Origin: an uncultured Spirochaetota bacterium
GTDB lineage: Bacteria; Spirochaetota; Spirochaetia; Treponematales; Treponemataceae
Assembly (NCBI GenBank): GCA_944389415.1
Contig: CALXMF010000010.1
Span: 1-64,000, forward strand
Length of the DNA: 64,000 bases
Direction: 5' to 3'
Shown here in pieces: positions 34,466 through 43,962 of the stretch. Position 1 is the first letter of the stretch; the number at the start of each line of letters is the position of its first letter. The notes under the pieces were generated by a model. The model was given only the letters and a program-made list of their open reading frames with translations. It did no database searches and was not told the DNA's origin. Position numbers and translations under genes: made by a program.

Positions 34466-36199
34466 TTACAAGTTGTTTATACTGTCAACATACGCAACAG
34501 CAGAATCACCAGCTATTTTTCCATAGACAGTAATATCAGCCACTGCATTTCCACCAAGTCGATTCGCGCCATGAACCCCACCGGTAACTTCACCAGCAGC
34601 AAACAAACCGGGAACGACTGTACCACTGTTTGTAATGACTTCAGTTTTCGTATTAATCTTGATACCGCCCATCGTATGATGTACCGCAGGACCAACTTCT
34701 ACCGCATAGAACGGTGCTGTCGCAATCGGACGAGGCATTTCACTGCCTTTACGGCCAAAATCAGGATCTGCTCCTGCTGCCTGATATTCATTATACTTTG
34801 CTACAGAAGCCTCTAGATCAGCAGCAGGCATTCCTAATTTCTCAGCAAGTTCAGCGAGAGAAGCGCCCTCTGTCAGCAGTCCTTGCTTTGCATATGTTTC
34901 AATGGCCTTCAGCGAATCGCGTACTCCTTGATCAAACAGCAGATATGCAGTCTTACCAGTCTGTTGGAGAATTGCAGCAGACATAACATCTCGAGTCGCC
35001 ATTTCTGAGTTAAAACGCTTTCCTTCGCGGTTTACCATAATTGCTCCATTACCACGCACAGCTTCTGTAATCATCAGATTCTGTACAGGAACAACAGTGG
35101 GATGAGTTTGAATTTGATCCATATCGACCAGAGCAACATCAAAAGGAGCAACCATTGTAATGGCATCACCAGTGGCACCTGCATGATTTGTGGTTCCAAA
35201 GCCGGCTAAACTATTCTTATATTGGGTGACCATTTCAGGATTAGCGCCAAAACCACCAGTAGCAATAACAACAGCTTTAGCTGTAATCGTATAATCACCA
35301 GCAGGACTTGATACAGTAACTCCTGTCGCAGCGCCATTTGTGTTAATAATAGAAGTTGCTTTACTTTCAAGACGAATATCAACCCCTGCCGAACGGGCAG
35401 CCTTATCAAGAATACCGACGAGATGCGGACCAACAGCGGCCCCTCCCTGAGGACGGTGTGTGCGGCTATTAGTAGACCCAGCCATCTTACCCACATCTGT
35501 TAAATCAGCACCAAGACTAATAAGCCAATCAACAGTTTCTGCAGATTTCTCAACCATATTGCGAACAAGATCAGGATCATTTAAATTTTTACCACCAGTC
35601 ATTGTATCATCATAGTATGACTGATTACTGTCCTGAATTCCAAGATTTGCCTGCACAGACGTTTCAGACGCATTCAAACCTCCTGTTGCATAATTGGTAT
35701 TACCCCCAACAATAGCCATTTTTTCAACGACTATAACACTTTTGCCCTTTGAAGCAGCCTCTGTAGCTGCAGAAAGGCCGGCACCACCAGCACCAATAAC
35801 CACGATATCACATGCAGTATCTGTTGCTTTCTCTGCCTGCACAGCAACAGGAACATTACCGGCAGCAGCTGACATAGCAGCTTGCAAAGCTGCTATCACA
35901 CCTTTAGATGTATAAGTTGCACCCGAAACAATGTCGAGATTATCTGCATTCCCATTTTTAACAGCTTGCGCTGTAATCTGTTTTACAGCATCAGCTGTAA
36001 AATCAGAATCACTAATAGAAGTTACTTCTGCTGCAGTAATCTTTCCATTCACGACATTCACAGAAACCTCAATTGGTCCTTTAAACCCCTGCGCAGAACC
36101 GCTATACACTTCAGCAACGTCCTTCTTTGCACAACCTGCAATAAAAAGGGCACCAGCTGCCAAGACAGTTACCAAAACGGCTTTCACCGTCTTTCTCAT
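34466..36199 (-). CDS. Exported FMN/FAD flavoprotein, fumarate-reductase type
   Basis: A 577-residue lipoprotein (lipobox GALFIAGC). Residues about 35-115 are an FMN-binding domain ending in SGATYTSKGV, the threonine that ApbE/Ftp links to FMN. The rest is an FAD-binding reductase: dinucleotide motif DIVVIGAGGAGLSAATEA, QTHPTV, NREGKRFNSEMATRD, VHHTMGGIKI and GANRLGGNAVADI, which contain the His and Arg residues used by soluble fumarate reductases. No haem motif is present. It probably accepts electrons outside the inner membrane and reduces fumarate or a related enoate such as urocanate. It is a single gene with a strong GGAGG site and its own terminator. Substrate is uncertain. Confidence 0.9.
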   Translation of the reverse strand: MRKTVKAVLVTVLAAGALFIAGCAKKDVAEVYSGSAQGFKGPIEVSVNVVNGKITAAEVTSISDSDFTADAVKQITAQAVKNGNADNLDIVSGATYTSKGVIAALQAAMSAAAGNVPVAVQAEKATDTACDIVVIGAGGAGLSAATEAASKGKSVIVVEKMAIVGGNTNYATGGLNASETSVQANLGIQDSNQSYYDDTMTGGKNLNDPDLVRNMVEKSAETVDWLISLGADLTDVGKMAGSTNSRTHRPQGGAAVGPHLVGILDKAARSAGVDIRLESKATSIINTNGAATGVTVSSPAGDYTITAKAVVIATGGFGANPEMVTQYKNSLAGFGTTNHAGATGDAITMVAPFDVALVDMDQIQTHPTVVPVQNLMITEAVRGNGAIMVNREGKRFNSEMATRDVMSAAILQQTGKTAYLLFDQGVRDSLKAIETYAKQGLLTEGASLAELAEKLGMPAADLEASVAKYNEYQAAGADPDFGRKGSEMPRPIATAPFYAVEVGPAVHHTMGGIKINTKTEVITNSGTVVPGLFAAGEVTGGVHGANRLGGNAVADITVYGKIAGDSAVAYVDSINNL

Positions 36200-36365
36200 A
36201 TAAACCTCCTAAGTATACTTTCTATACAATCTACCTTAAATAAATAACAGATATAATATGGCTACCTGCATGCACTAATATAATATACTATACAAAAAAA
36301 AAGCAACCCTACGGTATTTTAGAAAGGATATACAATAATCGTCAGAAAATATAAACAATTTTTCC

Positions 36366-36395
36366 TTGACGATAATATACTCTCTTCTTTATATT
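36366..36395 (+). promoter_or_regulatory. groES: Promoter of groES
   Basis: TTGACG (36366-36371), 18 bp, TATATT (36390-36395); leader about 40 bp with a GGAGG site. No CIRCE inverted repeat is seen. Confidence 0.6.
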
Positions 36396-36441
36396 TAATA
36401 ATAGAAAATCTATATTAGTATTTTATTTATGGAGGATTAAT

Positions 36442-36708
36442 ATGAAAGTAAGACCGTTGGCAGACAGAGTTCTTGTAAAAACTGAAAAAATGGAAGCCAA
36501 GACTGCAAGCGGAATTATCATTCCCGACACTGCACAAGAAAAAACACAGACAGCAACAGTAATTGCTGTCGGCGATGATGAGGAAAAAATCAAGGTAAAA
36601 ACAGGGGAACGTATTATGTATGATAAATATGCTGGTACTGCAGTAAAAATTGATGGTGAAGATCATCTGATTTTAAAAGCAGCTGATATTATCGCCGTAA
36701 TCGAATAG
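36442..36708 (+). CDS. groES: Co-chaperonin GroES
   Basis: An 88-residue GroES, typical length slightly short. It has MKVRPLADRVLVKTEK at the start, the mobile-loop region EAKTASGIIIPDTAQEK, and KVKTGERIMYDKYAGTAVKI. It caps GroEL rings during folding. groEL is not adjacent; it is on its own elsewhere in T. pallidum as I remember. GGAGG is seven bases before the ATG. A bidirectional terminator separates it from the convergent TPR gene. Confidence 0.97.
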   Translation: MKVRPLADRVLVKTEKMEAKTASGIIIPDTAQEKTQTATVIAVGDDEEKIKVKTGERIMYDKYAGTAVKIDGEDHLILKAADIIAVIE

Positions 36709-36722
36709 ACAATAGTATGTAA

Positions 36723-36759
36723 AAAAAGCTGTCTCTAGATATCACAGAGACAGCTTTTT
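36723..36759. terminator. Bidirectional terminator groES / TPR gene
   Basis: AAAAAGCTGTCTCT and AGAGACAGCTTTTT form a perfect 14-bp stem with A/T runs on both flanks. Confidence 0.92.
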
Positions 36760-36772
36760 ACTCAACCAAATC

Positions 36773-38584
36773 TTATCCTTTTAACTGTATATTCTGTAAC
36801 AGCAATCTAGCCTTATTGTGACTGGGATTAAGCGATAAACAAAATTCAAGTCCATCGACCGCATTTTTTAAATCCTGTATTTGTAATTGCAACAGAGCCA
36901 TCCGGTACAAACATTCCGCCTTTAGTGAAGAATCATCTGTTTTTGCAGATGCAGACCGATATATTTCCAATGCTTTATACACATTATTAGAACAACTATA
37001 TAATGCAGCCAAATTCATTAAAGTTTCTGTGCAGGGGGTATATTTCGTATATGTTGCAACTCCTGTATATACTTCATTCATTTCATATACAAGATATTCA
37101 TAAATTTGAATTGCATTTATTATCTGTTTATCAAACACAGAAAAATACGCAGCAAACTCACATTCCCATGACTCCATATCAAAGAGCAAATCAACATATA
37201 CATCAGAACCATAATGATGACGCAAATGTCTATCAAAAATAGCTTTGGCATCTTCAACATCACCAGTCTCAGCAAATCTCTTTACTGCATATCGGATAAG
37301 TGGTGCACTTACACTCCCATCTGAAAGAGTATTTCTTTCAAGAAGTTCCCATGTATTTACATCTTGTGTGAATGGTACCTCATTTTTTTTTGCAAGATAT
37401 GTAATATACTTTTGCTGAAGCAGTAATGACTCAACAAGTATTTCAGGTGTTCCTGTTTTTTCATACGCCTTATTCATACGAGAAAGAACATCTTCCACCG
37501 GCACCTGAGGATATGCAGCCAATGATTCCATCCTAAGAGATCGTAAACCAGACGCACGCAACATTAAATCCAAAGCATCATCTTGATCAAGAAGATATAA
37601 TTGCAGCATAGCAAAACGTCCGTAAAGAGCAAGCCCAGGCCCATAATCGGGATGTGCGGCAAGCAATGCATCAAGAGATCGATACGCCTTCTCATAATCT
37701 TTTTGCAACATGGAATACCGTATAGTATTTAGAAAAAAGGCAGGGGGGATATTCTTTAAAACAGTACTACCCCTAAGCATTTGCCGGGTAGTCTCCGCAG
37801 TACCGTCTTCATGAAGTAATTGGTACATATCAGCCATCAATGCAAACACTTCTGTTCGTAACCACTCTGCATCTCTCTGTTGCATTTCAGACACTGAGCG
37901 CGAGAGCACTTGTTCCACAAATTCATAGGCAAGTTTGGAATCTTGAATCGCCGTTAACAAATTTTGAGAATCATAAGAACAATATGCCCAAAAAAGGGCA
38001 TCTTCAGCATCTATTAATTCACCAGGATGTAAAGATGCTGCTCGTTGTATATCACCAGTTAAAGCAGCTGAAACAGCGGCATTTCGCAGCCAACGAACAT
38101 CTCGTGATCCTTGATATGCACCCAAGTACAACGGAATCAATTCAACTGCAGTAAAAGATAAATCTTCCCCATGATTAAGAAAATAAATTTCTGTATACAG
38201 GGATGAGAATGCTCCATCAGAAAGCCGATAAGATATCTTCTCTGCATCTTCTAGGCGATTTTCCTGAAGAAGAAACCATGCATATACAGCAGCAACTTCA
38301 TCATTCTCTGGATGTTCCTTCAGCCCACGCTTCAAACACTGCTCTGCAGTACGATTTTCCCCAAGACGATACAACCGCCGAAATATACCAAGCCGTTCAT
38401 ATACCGAACATGAACCTTTTGAAAGCGAAACAAGCATATCAACAGCATCATGTATATTTCCAGCAGTAAGATATGAATCAGCTGTATTAAGCAGTGTTAC
38501 CACAGAATCATTGCGCACATTCATCCGACAGGAAACTGTCTGTATCAGAATTAACACAATTGCAATGAGCCTGAGGTGTTTCAT
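36773..38584 (-). CDS. TPR-repeat lipoprotein
   Basis: A 603-residue lipoprotein with a signal ending LILIQTVSC. The mature protein is all helix, with tetratricopeptide-like units: an early pair about residues 30-120 (NIHDAVDMLVSLSKG, RTAEQCLKRGLKEHPENDEV), and clear ones at the C-terminus (ECLYRMALLQLQIQDLKNAV, GLEFCLSLNPSHNKARLLL). It is probably a periplasmic scaffold. The ATG overlaps the nusB stop by four bases. An uncharacterised TPR protein stands at the same place next to nusB in T. pallidum (recollection). Confidence 0.85.
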   Translation of the reverse strand: MKHLRLIAIVLILIQTVSCRMNVRNDSVVTLLNTADSYLTAGNIHDAVDMLVSLSKGSCSVYERLGIFRRLYRLGENRTAEQCLKRGLKEHPENDEVAAVYAWFLLQENRLEDAEKISYRLSDGAFSSLYTEIYFLNHGEDLSFTAVELIPLYLGAYQGSRDVRWLRNAAVSAALTGDIQRAASLHPGELIDAEDALFWAYCSYDSQNLLTAIQDSKLAYEFVEQVLSRSVSEMQQRDAEWLRTEVFALMADMYQLLHEDGTAETTRQMLRGSTVLKNIPPAFFLNTIRYSMLQKDYEKAYRSLDALLAAHPDYGPGLALYGRFAMLQLYLLDQDDALDLMLRASGLRSLRMESLAAYPQVPVEDVLSRMNKAYEKTGTPEILVESLLLQQKYITYLAKKNEVPFTQDVNTWELLERNTLSDGSVSAPLIRYAVKRFAETGDVEDAKAIFDRHLRHHYGSDVYVDLLFDMESWECEFAAYFSVFDKQIINAIQIYEYLVYEMNEVYTGVATYTKYTPCTETLMNLAALYSCSNNVYKALEIYRSASAKTDDSSLKAECLYRMALLQLQIQDLKNAVDGLEFCLSLNPSHNKARLLLQNIQLKG

Positions 38585-39006
38585 ATTGAATTCTTATCCG
38601 TCGCTTTTCTAATGTTATCAAGCACCGCATTTATAAATCGGTACGAATCATCCTGTCCAAAATCTTTGGCAATCTCTACTGCCTCATCTATTACTATCGA
38701 AGGATGAGTTTCTTTCTGATACAGCAAAGAATACACACTGATACGAAGTAACGCCAAATCGACCTTACTTATCCGGTCAAAATCCCAAGCTGAAACATAT
38801 GCTCTAATAAGAGCATCTATTTCAGCAATATGCTCTATCGTACCAGCAACCAACAACTTTGTGAACAATAAACCGCTTTCTCCAAGTCTTTCCAAATTTT
38901 CAGGAGAAACCCACGAAAAAGCCAATATGGTATCTATCGGCTCTCTTCCCACATCCCATGAGTATAAAGCCTGAAAAGCAAGAATTCTACCCTTTCTGCG
39001 CGCCAA
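38581..39006 (-). CDS. nusB: Transcription antitermination factor NusB
   Basis: A 141-residue NusB, normal length, from RKGRILAFQALYSWDVG to the C-terminal DFGQDDSYRFINAVLDNI helix. It binds boxA with NusE in rRNA antitermination. The start is TTG at 39006, preceded by GGGG; no ATG exists at the conserved N-terminus. It lies between the PPIase and TPR genes and is co-transcribed with them. Confidence 0.94.
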   Translation of the reverse strand: MARRKGRILAFQALYSWDVGREPIDTILAFSWVSPENLERLGESGLLFTKLLVAGTIEHIAEIDALIRAYVSAWDFDRISKVDLALLRISVYSLLYQKETHPSIVIDEAVEIAKDFGQDDSYRFINAVLDNIRKATDKNSI

Positions 39007-39021
39007 AACACACCCCGATGC

Positions 39022-40107
39022 CTACCAACTACCCAACAGTTTATCCAAGTCAGCACCCGATTTAAGCATTGTATAATTCTCAGGTGTACGAAGCTTTTCT
39101 GTTACTTCCTGTACAGCTTTTAATATAAACTCAGACTGTTTCTGCTGCGTCAGCTGATTTCTAATATATTCATATACTGTAATAGTAGTGTCTGGTTGTA
39201 CAACGTCAACAAGAGAAAGCATTTTTGCATCATATTTTGAACGGATAATATAAAATTGAAAATCTGTTGCAGTCTCATTCATATCTGAAACATATCCTAT
39301 ATCTTTAGTAAACAAATCAAGAAGCACCGAATATGAAATTCCCATCTGTTGCGCGGACTGAGCAGTTTTACTTACAAAAAGATCTCCTGCTTGAAATCCT
39401 GCATCAGGTTTTGCAACCTGTGATTTAAGTTCATCTGGGGTAGTTTTTTTATTTTTTATATCAGTATATAGTTTATCAGCTTTTTTGCGAGCAGCATCCG
39501 CATTGTCGCCACGTGGAACAATAACGAGGAATAATTTCAGAATATCATTCTGAACGAATGATGACTTATTCATTTCATAGAATGCTCGTATTTCTGCATC
39601 TGTCGGAGAAATATTCTGCAATTCTCCCTGTTTCTGTGAGACCACATACTGCTGAGCAATTAATTGATTTTTCAAAAATGCTTTATAATCTGTTAAATTC
39701 ATGCCAACTTGCATTTGCATAAATTCATCAAGCGTTTTACCAGTCTGCTGTTTTACGATAGACGAAAATTCCGCTTCTGTGACCTGTTTACCAACCTGTT
39801 GGGCAATACTTTGCAGGAAATATTGATTAACTTGAGAATCAGTAATATTCAAACCCGCTTTCTGGGCAGCCTGCACCACAAGCTTTTCATCTATCATTGC
39901 GTCAAGAATTTCTTTTTTCTGCTCTACAGTAAAAGACGGTGATTGAGTCTGCAGCTGATACGTATTTACCCGCGATTTTAGCTGTTTAAGTGTTATGGTC
40001 TCTGATTTATTCAACTTTACGTTGGCAAGCGGTGTCAAGTCAGACTGTGCAAAAACTCCACTAGCAGATAGTATAGATAACAGTAAAACAGGGAACAAGC
40101 GTTTCAT
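39022..40107 (-). CDS. SurA-like periplasmic peptidyl-prolyl isomerase
   Basis: A 361-residue exported protein with signal peptide cut near SGVFA|QSD. An N-terminal SurA_N-like helical chaperone domain (KEILDAMIDEKLVVQAAQKA) is followed by a region like a degenerate parvulin domain (DILKLFLVIVPRGDN, ADKLYTDIKNK). It probably chaperones outer-membrane proteins. It matches the 39-kDa basic membrane protein next to alaS in T. pallidum by position and look (recollection). GAGGAG precedes the ATG by ten bases. Confidence 0.87.
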   Translation of the reverse strand: MKRLFPVLLLSILSASGVFAQSDLTPLANVKLNKSETITLKQLKSRVNTYQLQTQSPSFTVEQKKEILDAMIDEKLVVQAAQKAGLNITDSQVNQYFLQSIAQQVGKQVTEAEFSSIVKQQTGKTLDEFMQMQVGMNLTDYKAFLKNQLIAQQYVVSQKQGELQNISPTDAEIRAFYEMNKSSFVQNDILKLFLVIVPRGDNADAARKKADKLYTDIKNKKTTPDELKSQVAKPDAGFQAGDLFVSKTAQSAQQMGISYSVLLDLFTKDIGYVSDMNETATDFQFYIIRSKYDAKMLSLVDVVQPDTTITVYEYIRNQLTQQKQSEFILKAVQEVTEKLRTPENYTMLKSGADLDKLLGSW

Positions 40108-40247
40108 GATAAAAATTCTCCTCGATCAGGAATAAACAAAATACCAGACGACCCAATTTTAGGCAGTACTAGAATAACAATCCACAACCTTAAACAGTTC
40201 GCCATCCACTTTGTTACACAATTAGATAGTAAATATAACAATCCCAA

Positions 40248-42041
40248 TTAATCACCACTGATCACAGCGCGAATACGACGAACCCCAGCTGACGATGACT
40301 GTTCTTTCTGAATCTTAAACGTACCAATAAGACCAGTGTGCTCAACATGAGGTCCACCACAAACCTCACAGGAAAAATCACCAATCGTATATACTTTCAC
40401 TTTTGATTCATATTTTTCGCCAAACAGTGCGCGGGCACCACGCTTTTTTGCATCTTCAAGATCCATCACTTCACAAACCACAGGAAGATCACGCTTAATT
40501 TGTTCGTTGACCATATTCTCAACTTCTTTGATTTCTTCTTTTGACATTGGTTGCGGATGTGAAAAATCAAACCTCATTCTTTCTGCAGTAATATTAGATC
40601 CTTTTTGAGCGACATGATCACCAAGCACCCGTTTAAGAGCTTCATGCAGAAGATGCGTTGCTGTATGATATTTTGTTGTAATTTCTGAATGATCGGCAAG
40701 GCCACCTTTGAATACCTGACTACTTGTACTCCGTGAAAGTTCCTGATGTTTTTTATACGCTTCATCAAATTCAGTACGATTAACAATCAAACCATTTTCT
40801 TTAGCCAACTCATCAGTAAGTTCTACAGGGAACCCAAAAGTGTCATACAAACGGAACGCAACCCGCCCCGGGATAGTTTTTGCAGGATTCTTAAGTAAAT
40901 TGGGTAAAATTTTTTCAAATTCCAATTCACCTTTTTTAAGTGTCTCAAGAAATTTTTCTTCCTCTCGTTTCAATTCTGAAAGAATCAACTCAGCCTTCTC
41001 TGCTATCTCCGGATATGGTCCTCGATATAAATCAATAACGACCTTTGCCGGTTCCGAAAGGAACGATCCTTCAATACCAAGCTTACGACCATGCCGAACC
41101 GCACGCCGGATAATACGTCTTAACACATACCCTGCTCCAACATTTGACGGTGAAACACCTTTAGGATCGCCAATAATAAATGTGGCGGCACGAACATGAT
41201 CACAAATGATACGAATAGAACGATCCAACTGTTCGTCAGCACCATATTTTTTTCCACAAATCTGTTCTACACAAGTAATAATCGGAGTAAATACTTCCGT
41301 TTCATATACCGATTTTTTTCCTTGCAGCATCGCGGCAGTACGCTCTATCCCCATACCAGTATCCACACAATGCCGAAGCAGTTTATTATATTTACCATCC
41401 TTATCTTTATTATATTGCATAAATACATTGTTCCATATTTCAATATATTTACCACACGAACATCCAGGACGGCATTCAGAACCACATGCGGGAAGCCCCG
41501 TATCAATAAAAATTTCTGTATCGGGTCCACATGGCCCTGTTTCCCCTGCAGGCCCCCACCAATTATCGCTCCGAGGTAAATAATAAATACGTTCACGGGG
41601 GATACCATGAGATGCCCACGCATCTGCAGATTCCTCATCACGAGGCACTGTATCATCGCCCGCAAAAACAGTCACAGAGAGCGCCTCAACAGGAATATTC
41701 AAATAATCAGGACTAGTTAAGAATTCAAAACTAAATGCAATCGATTCTTTTTTGAAATAATCACCAAGTGACCAATTACCAAGCATTTCAAAGAAAGTAA
41801 GATGACTTGAATCACCAACAGAATCGATATCGCCTGTGCGAAGACACTTTTGATAATCTGTTAATCGTTTACCGGCAGGATGTGGTTCTCCCATTAAATA
41901 CGGTACCAATGGATGCATACCAGCAGTGGTAAACAAAACGGTAGGATCATTTTCAGGTATTAAAGATTTTCCTGAAATCTCAACATGACCTTTACTTTTG
42001 AAAAACTCTATATACTTGGAACGTAAGTCGTTAGCAGTCAT
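40248..42041 (-). CDS. alaS: Alanyl-tRNA synthetase, short spirochaetal form
   Basis: A 597-residue AlaRS. Catalytic motifs: FTTAGMHPLVPYLMG, MLGNWSLGDYFKKE and HCVDTGMGIERTAAML; the tRNA-recognition region follows. The editing domain is present, with zinc ligands HTATHLLHEAL and CEVCGGPHVEHTG. The chain ends about 20 residues later, so the C-Ala oligomerisation domain of the usual 870-residue enzyme is missing; this short form is known from spirochaetes. A promoter TTGACT-18-TATTAT lies so near that the leader is at most a few bases. Confidence 0.97.
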   Translation of the reverse strand: MTANDLRSKYIEFFKSKGHVEISGKSLIPENDPTVLFTTAGMHPLVPYLMGEPHPAGKRLTDYQKCLRTGDIDSVGDSSHLTFFEMLGNWSLGDYFKKESIAFSFEFLTSPDYLNIPVEALSVTVFAGDDTVPRDEESADAWASHGIPRERIYYLPRSDNWWGPAGETGPCGPDTEIFIDTGLPACGSECRPGCSCGKYIEIWNNVFMQYNKDKDGKYNKLLRHCVDTGMGIERTAAMLQGKKSVYETEVFTPIITCVEQICGKKYGADEQLDRSIRIICDHVRAATFIIGDPKGVSPSNVGAGYVLRRIIRRAVRHGRKLGIEGSFLSEPAKVVIDLYRGPYPEIAEKAELILSELKREEEKFLETLKKGELEFEKILPNLLKNPAKTIPGRVAFRLYDTFGFPVELTDELAKENGLIVNRTEFDEAYKKHQELSRSTSSQVFKGGLADHSEITTKYHTATHLLHEALKRVLGDHVAQKGSNITAERMRFDFSHPQPMSKEEIKEVENMVNEQIKRDLPVVCEVMDLEDAKKRGARALFGEKYESKVKVYTIGDFSCEVCGGPHVEHTGLIGTFKIQKEQSSSAGVRRIRAVISGD

Positions 42042-42051
42042 AACAAGCGTT

Positions 42052-42081
42052 ATAATAGAACAGATATATACGTATAGTCAA
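42052..42081 (-). promoter_or_regulatory. alaS: Promoter of alaS, almost no leader
   Basis: TTGACT (42081-42076), 18 bp, TATTAT (42057-42052) on the minus strand, ten bases before the ATG; the overlapping TATAAC ends seven bases before it. No Shine-Dalgarno site is present. Confidence 0.55.
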
Positions 42082-42198
42082 GATAGAATCAGCTCCTCTG
42101 CAATAGTAGTATCTTAATACCCACTGACAACCACTTATATTTATTATTCAAAATGTCCAACAAGTATTTTATATGAACATCGAATTCTTAAAATATAG

Positions 42199-43575
42199 TT
42201 ATTCTAAATCCTCACAAGCATTATCATACTCTCGCACTAACTTAACAACATTTCCAGAAAGTGCGAGAAGCGCAATCAAATTAGGAAATACCATTAACCC
42301 GTTAAACAAATCAGAAAGATTCCATACCAAATCAATTTTAAGCAGAGAACCAATCACAATACAGATAACTACCAGCACCGCATATATTCTTACTGATTTT
42401 ACACCAAATAAAGCCTTTACATTAACTTCTCCAAAAAAATACCATCCAAGGATTGTTGAAAAAGCAAAAAAGAGCATGCAAATAGCTATAAACATATTGC
42501 CAAACGAACCCAATGTAACAGAAAATGCAGCCTGCGCAAGCGCTGCTCCTTCAAGAGCTCCAGAAAGTCCTACCTGAAGTTTACCTGATGTTAAAATAAC
42601 TAAAGCAGTCAGTGTGAGGACAATAAAGGTATCAAAAAACACCCCCTGCATTGCTATCATTCCCTGTTCCTGAGGTCTTCTTACTTTTGCAAGAGCATGA
42701 GCATGCGGAGTAGATCCCATGCCGGCTTCATTTGAAAAAAGTCCTCGAGCAACACCAAACCTCATAGCTTCCCGAACACCAATACCGGCTGCACCACCAA
42801 GGACTGCAGCCGGATTAAATGCACCGATAAAAATAGAAGCAAATGCATCAAGCAAAAACTTACGCTGTACAATAAGAATAATAATACAGCCTACAACATA
42901 AATTACAGCCATCAAAGGAACAAGTTTTTCCGTAACAGAAGCAAGGCGCTTGACCCCACCAAGAAAAATAAAAGCAGCAATAATAGCGATACCGATACCA
43001 ACAACCAATTTAGGGATACCAAAGGCTGTATAAAACGCATCACTAATAGAATTTGCCTGAACCATATTTCCTGCAAACCCCAAAGCAAAAATAATAGCAA
43101 TTGCAAAAAAACAAGCAAGGAAGGATCCAAATTTATTTGAAAAACAGGCCTTTATATAAAAAACCGGGCCACCTGAAACATGTCCATCTACATCTTTTTG
43201 TTTATATATCTGTGCAAGTACCGCTTCTCCATAAATAGTAGCCATGCCAAAAAAAGCTGAAAGCCACATCCAAAAAATAGCTCCCGGACCACCCGCATAT
43301 AACGCAGTTGCACACCCAATAATATTGCCAGTACCAACCTGTGCCGCTATAGATGTCGCCAACGCCTGAAAAGATGACATACCATGATGATCAGCTTTTG
43401 TTCCATTTAACGAAAATGAATTAAACGCATTGCGTAATCCTGTCACAAAATGACGAACCTGCACAAATCTCGTGCGTACCGTAAATACTATACCTGTACC
43501 AACCAGCAAATATAAAAGTAAATTATTCCAAACAAATCCACTGATATTACTGATTACCTGTGATACCTCATTCAT
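42199..43575 (-). CDS. Sodium:alanine/glycine symporter (AgcS family)
   Basis: A 458-residue membrane protein of the alanine-or-glycine:cation symporter family with ten or more membrane segments and family marks QVGTGNIIGCATAL, GPGAIFWMWLSAFFGMAT, GGPVFYIK and GLFSNEAGMGSTPHAHA. It imports alanine or glycine with sodium. A tandem glycine riboswitch and terminator stand before it, so glycine is a likely ligand and substrate. The ATG at 43575 with GAGGA upstream is used; the longer open frame lies in the leader beyond the terminator. Confidence 0.95.
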   Translation of the reverse strand: MNEVSQVISNISGFVWNNLLLYLLVGTGIVFTVRTRFVQVRHFVTGLRNAFNSFSLNGTKADHHGMSSFQALATSIAAQVGTGNIIGCATALYAGGPGAIFWMWLSAFFGMATIYGEAVLAQIYKQKDVDGHVSGGPVFYIKACFSNKFGSFLACFFAIAIIFALGFAGNMVQANSISDAFYTAFGIPKLVVGIGIAIIAAFIFLGGVKRLASVTEKLVPLMAVIYVVGCIIILIVQRKFLLDAFASIFIGAFNPAAVLGGAAGIGVREAMRFGVARGLFSNEAGMGSTPHAHALAKVRRPQEQGMIAMQGVFFDTFIVLTLTALVILTSGKLQVGLSGALEGAALAQAAFSVTLGSFGNMFIAICMLFFAFSTILGWYFFGEVNVKALFGVKSVRIYAVLVVICIVIGSLLKIDLVWNLSDLFNGLMVFPNLIALLALSGNVVKLVREYDNACEDLE

Positions 43576-43607
43576 TTCCGTATTTCCTCGATATAACAGG
43601 CACAAGA

Positions 43608-43639
43608 CAAAAAAAGCCGGACAATACTATTATCCGGCT
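43608..43639 (-). terminator. Riboswitch expression platform terminator
   Basis: On the minus strand AGCCGGATA and TGTCCGGCT form a stem followed by seven T. It stands between the glycine riboswitch and the symporter start codon. Confidence 0.85.
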
Positions 43640-43702
43640 CTGCAATACGAAAACAAACACATCCATTTATTTTCAGGATATGTCCATTAACCAGTTTTCT
43701 TA

Positions 43703-43882
43703 AGCACCCTGTCCTTTTGCCTGAGAGATTCGTCTACCATGATAATTTATGATAGATTTTGCACCTTCGGCACTCTGCAGGTTACACTCAACCACCAGAG
43801 CTTCTCCAGAGCCTCATCCATTCATAGTCTCTACCCTATTGGGCAACCTGAGAGTGTTACTCCTTCGGCAAGATATTCTCAA
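43703..43882 (-). ncRNA. Tandem glycine riboswitch
   Basis: Read on the minus strand, two glycine aptamers follow one another. The 5' aptamer (about 43882-43819) has GCCGAAGGAGTAA, ACTCTCAGG and AATAGGGTAGAGAC. The 3' aptamer (about 43818-43703) has GAGTGCCGAAGGTGCAA, a long variable stem, and TCTCTCAGGCAAAAGGACAG. These are the conserved cores of the gcvT-type RNA. The element controls the AgcS symporter through the terminator at 43608-43639. Confidence 0.95.
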
Positions 43883-43962
43883 AATACCTTTTTTCCTACG
43901 AATTTCATTTGACGGCTAGTATCCTACTCAGAATACACGGCAATGTCAACAGAAATATTGTA

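Noticed and set aside
36220-36441. CIRCE heat-shock element upstream of groES
   Set aside because: The TTAGCACTC-N9-GAGTGCTAA inverted repeat is not present.
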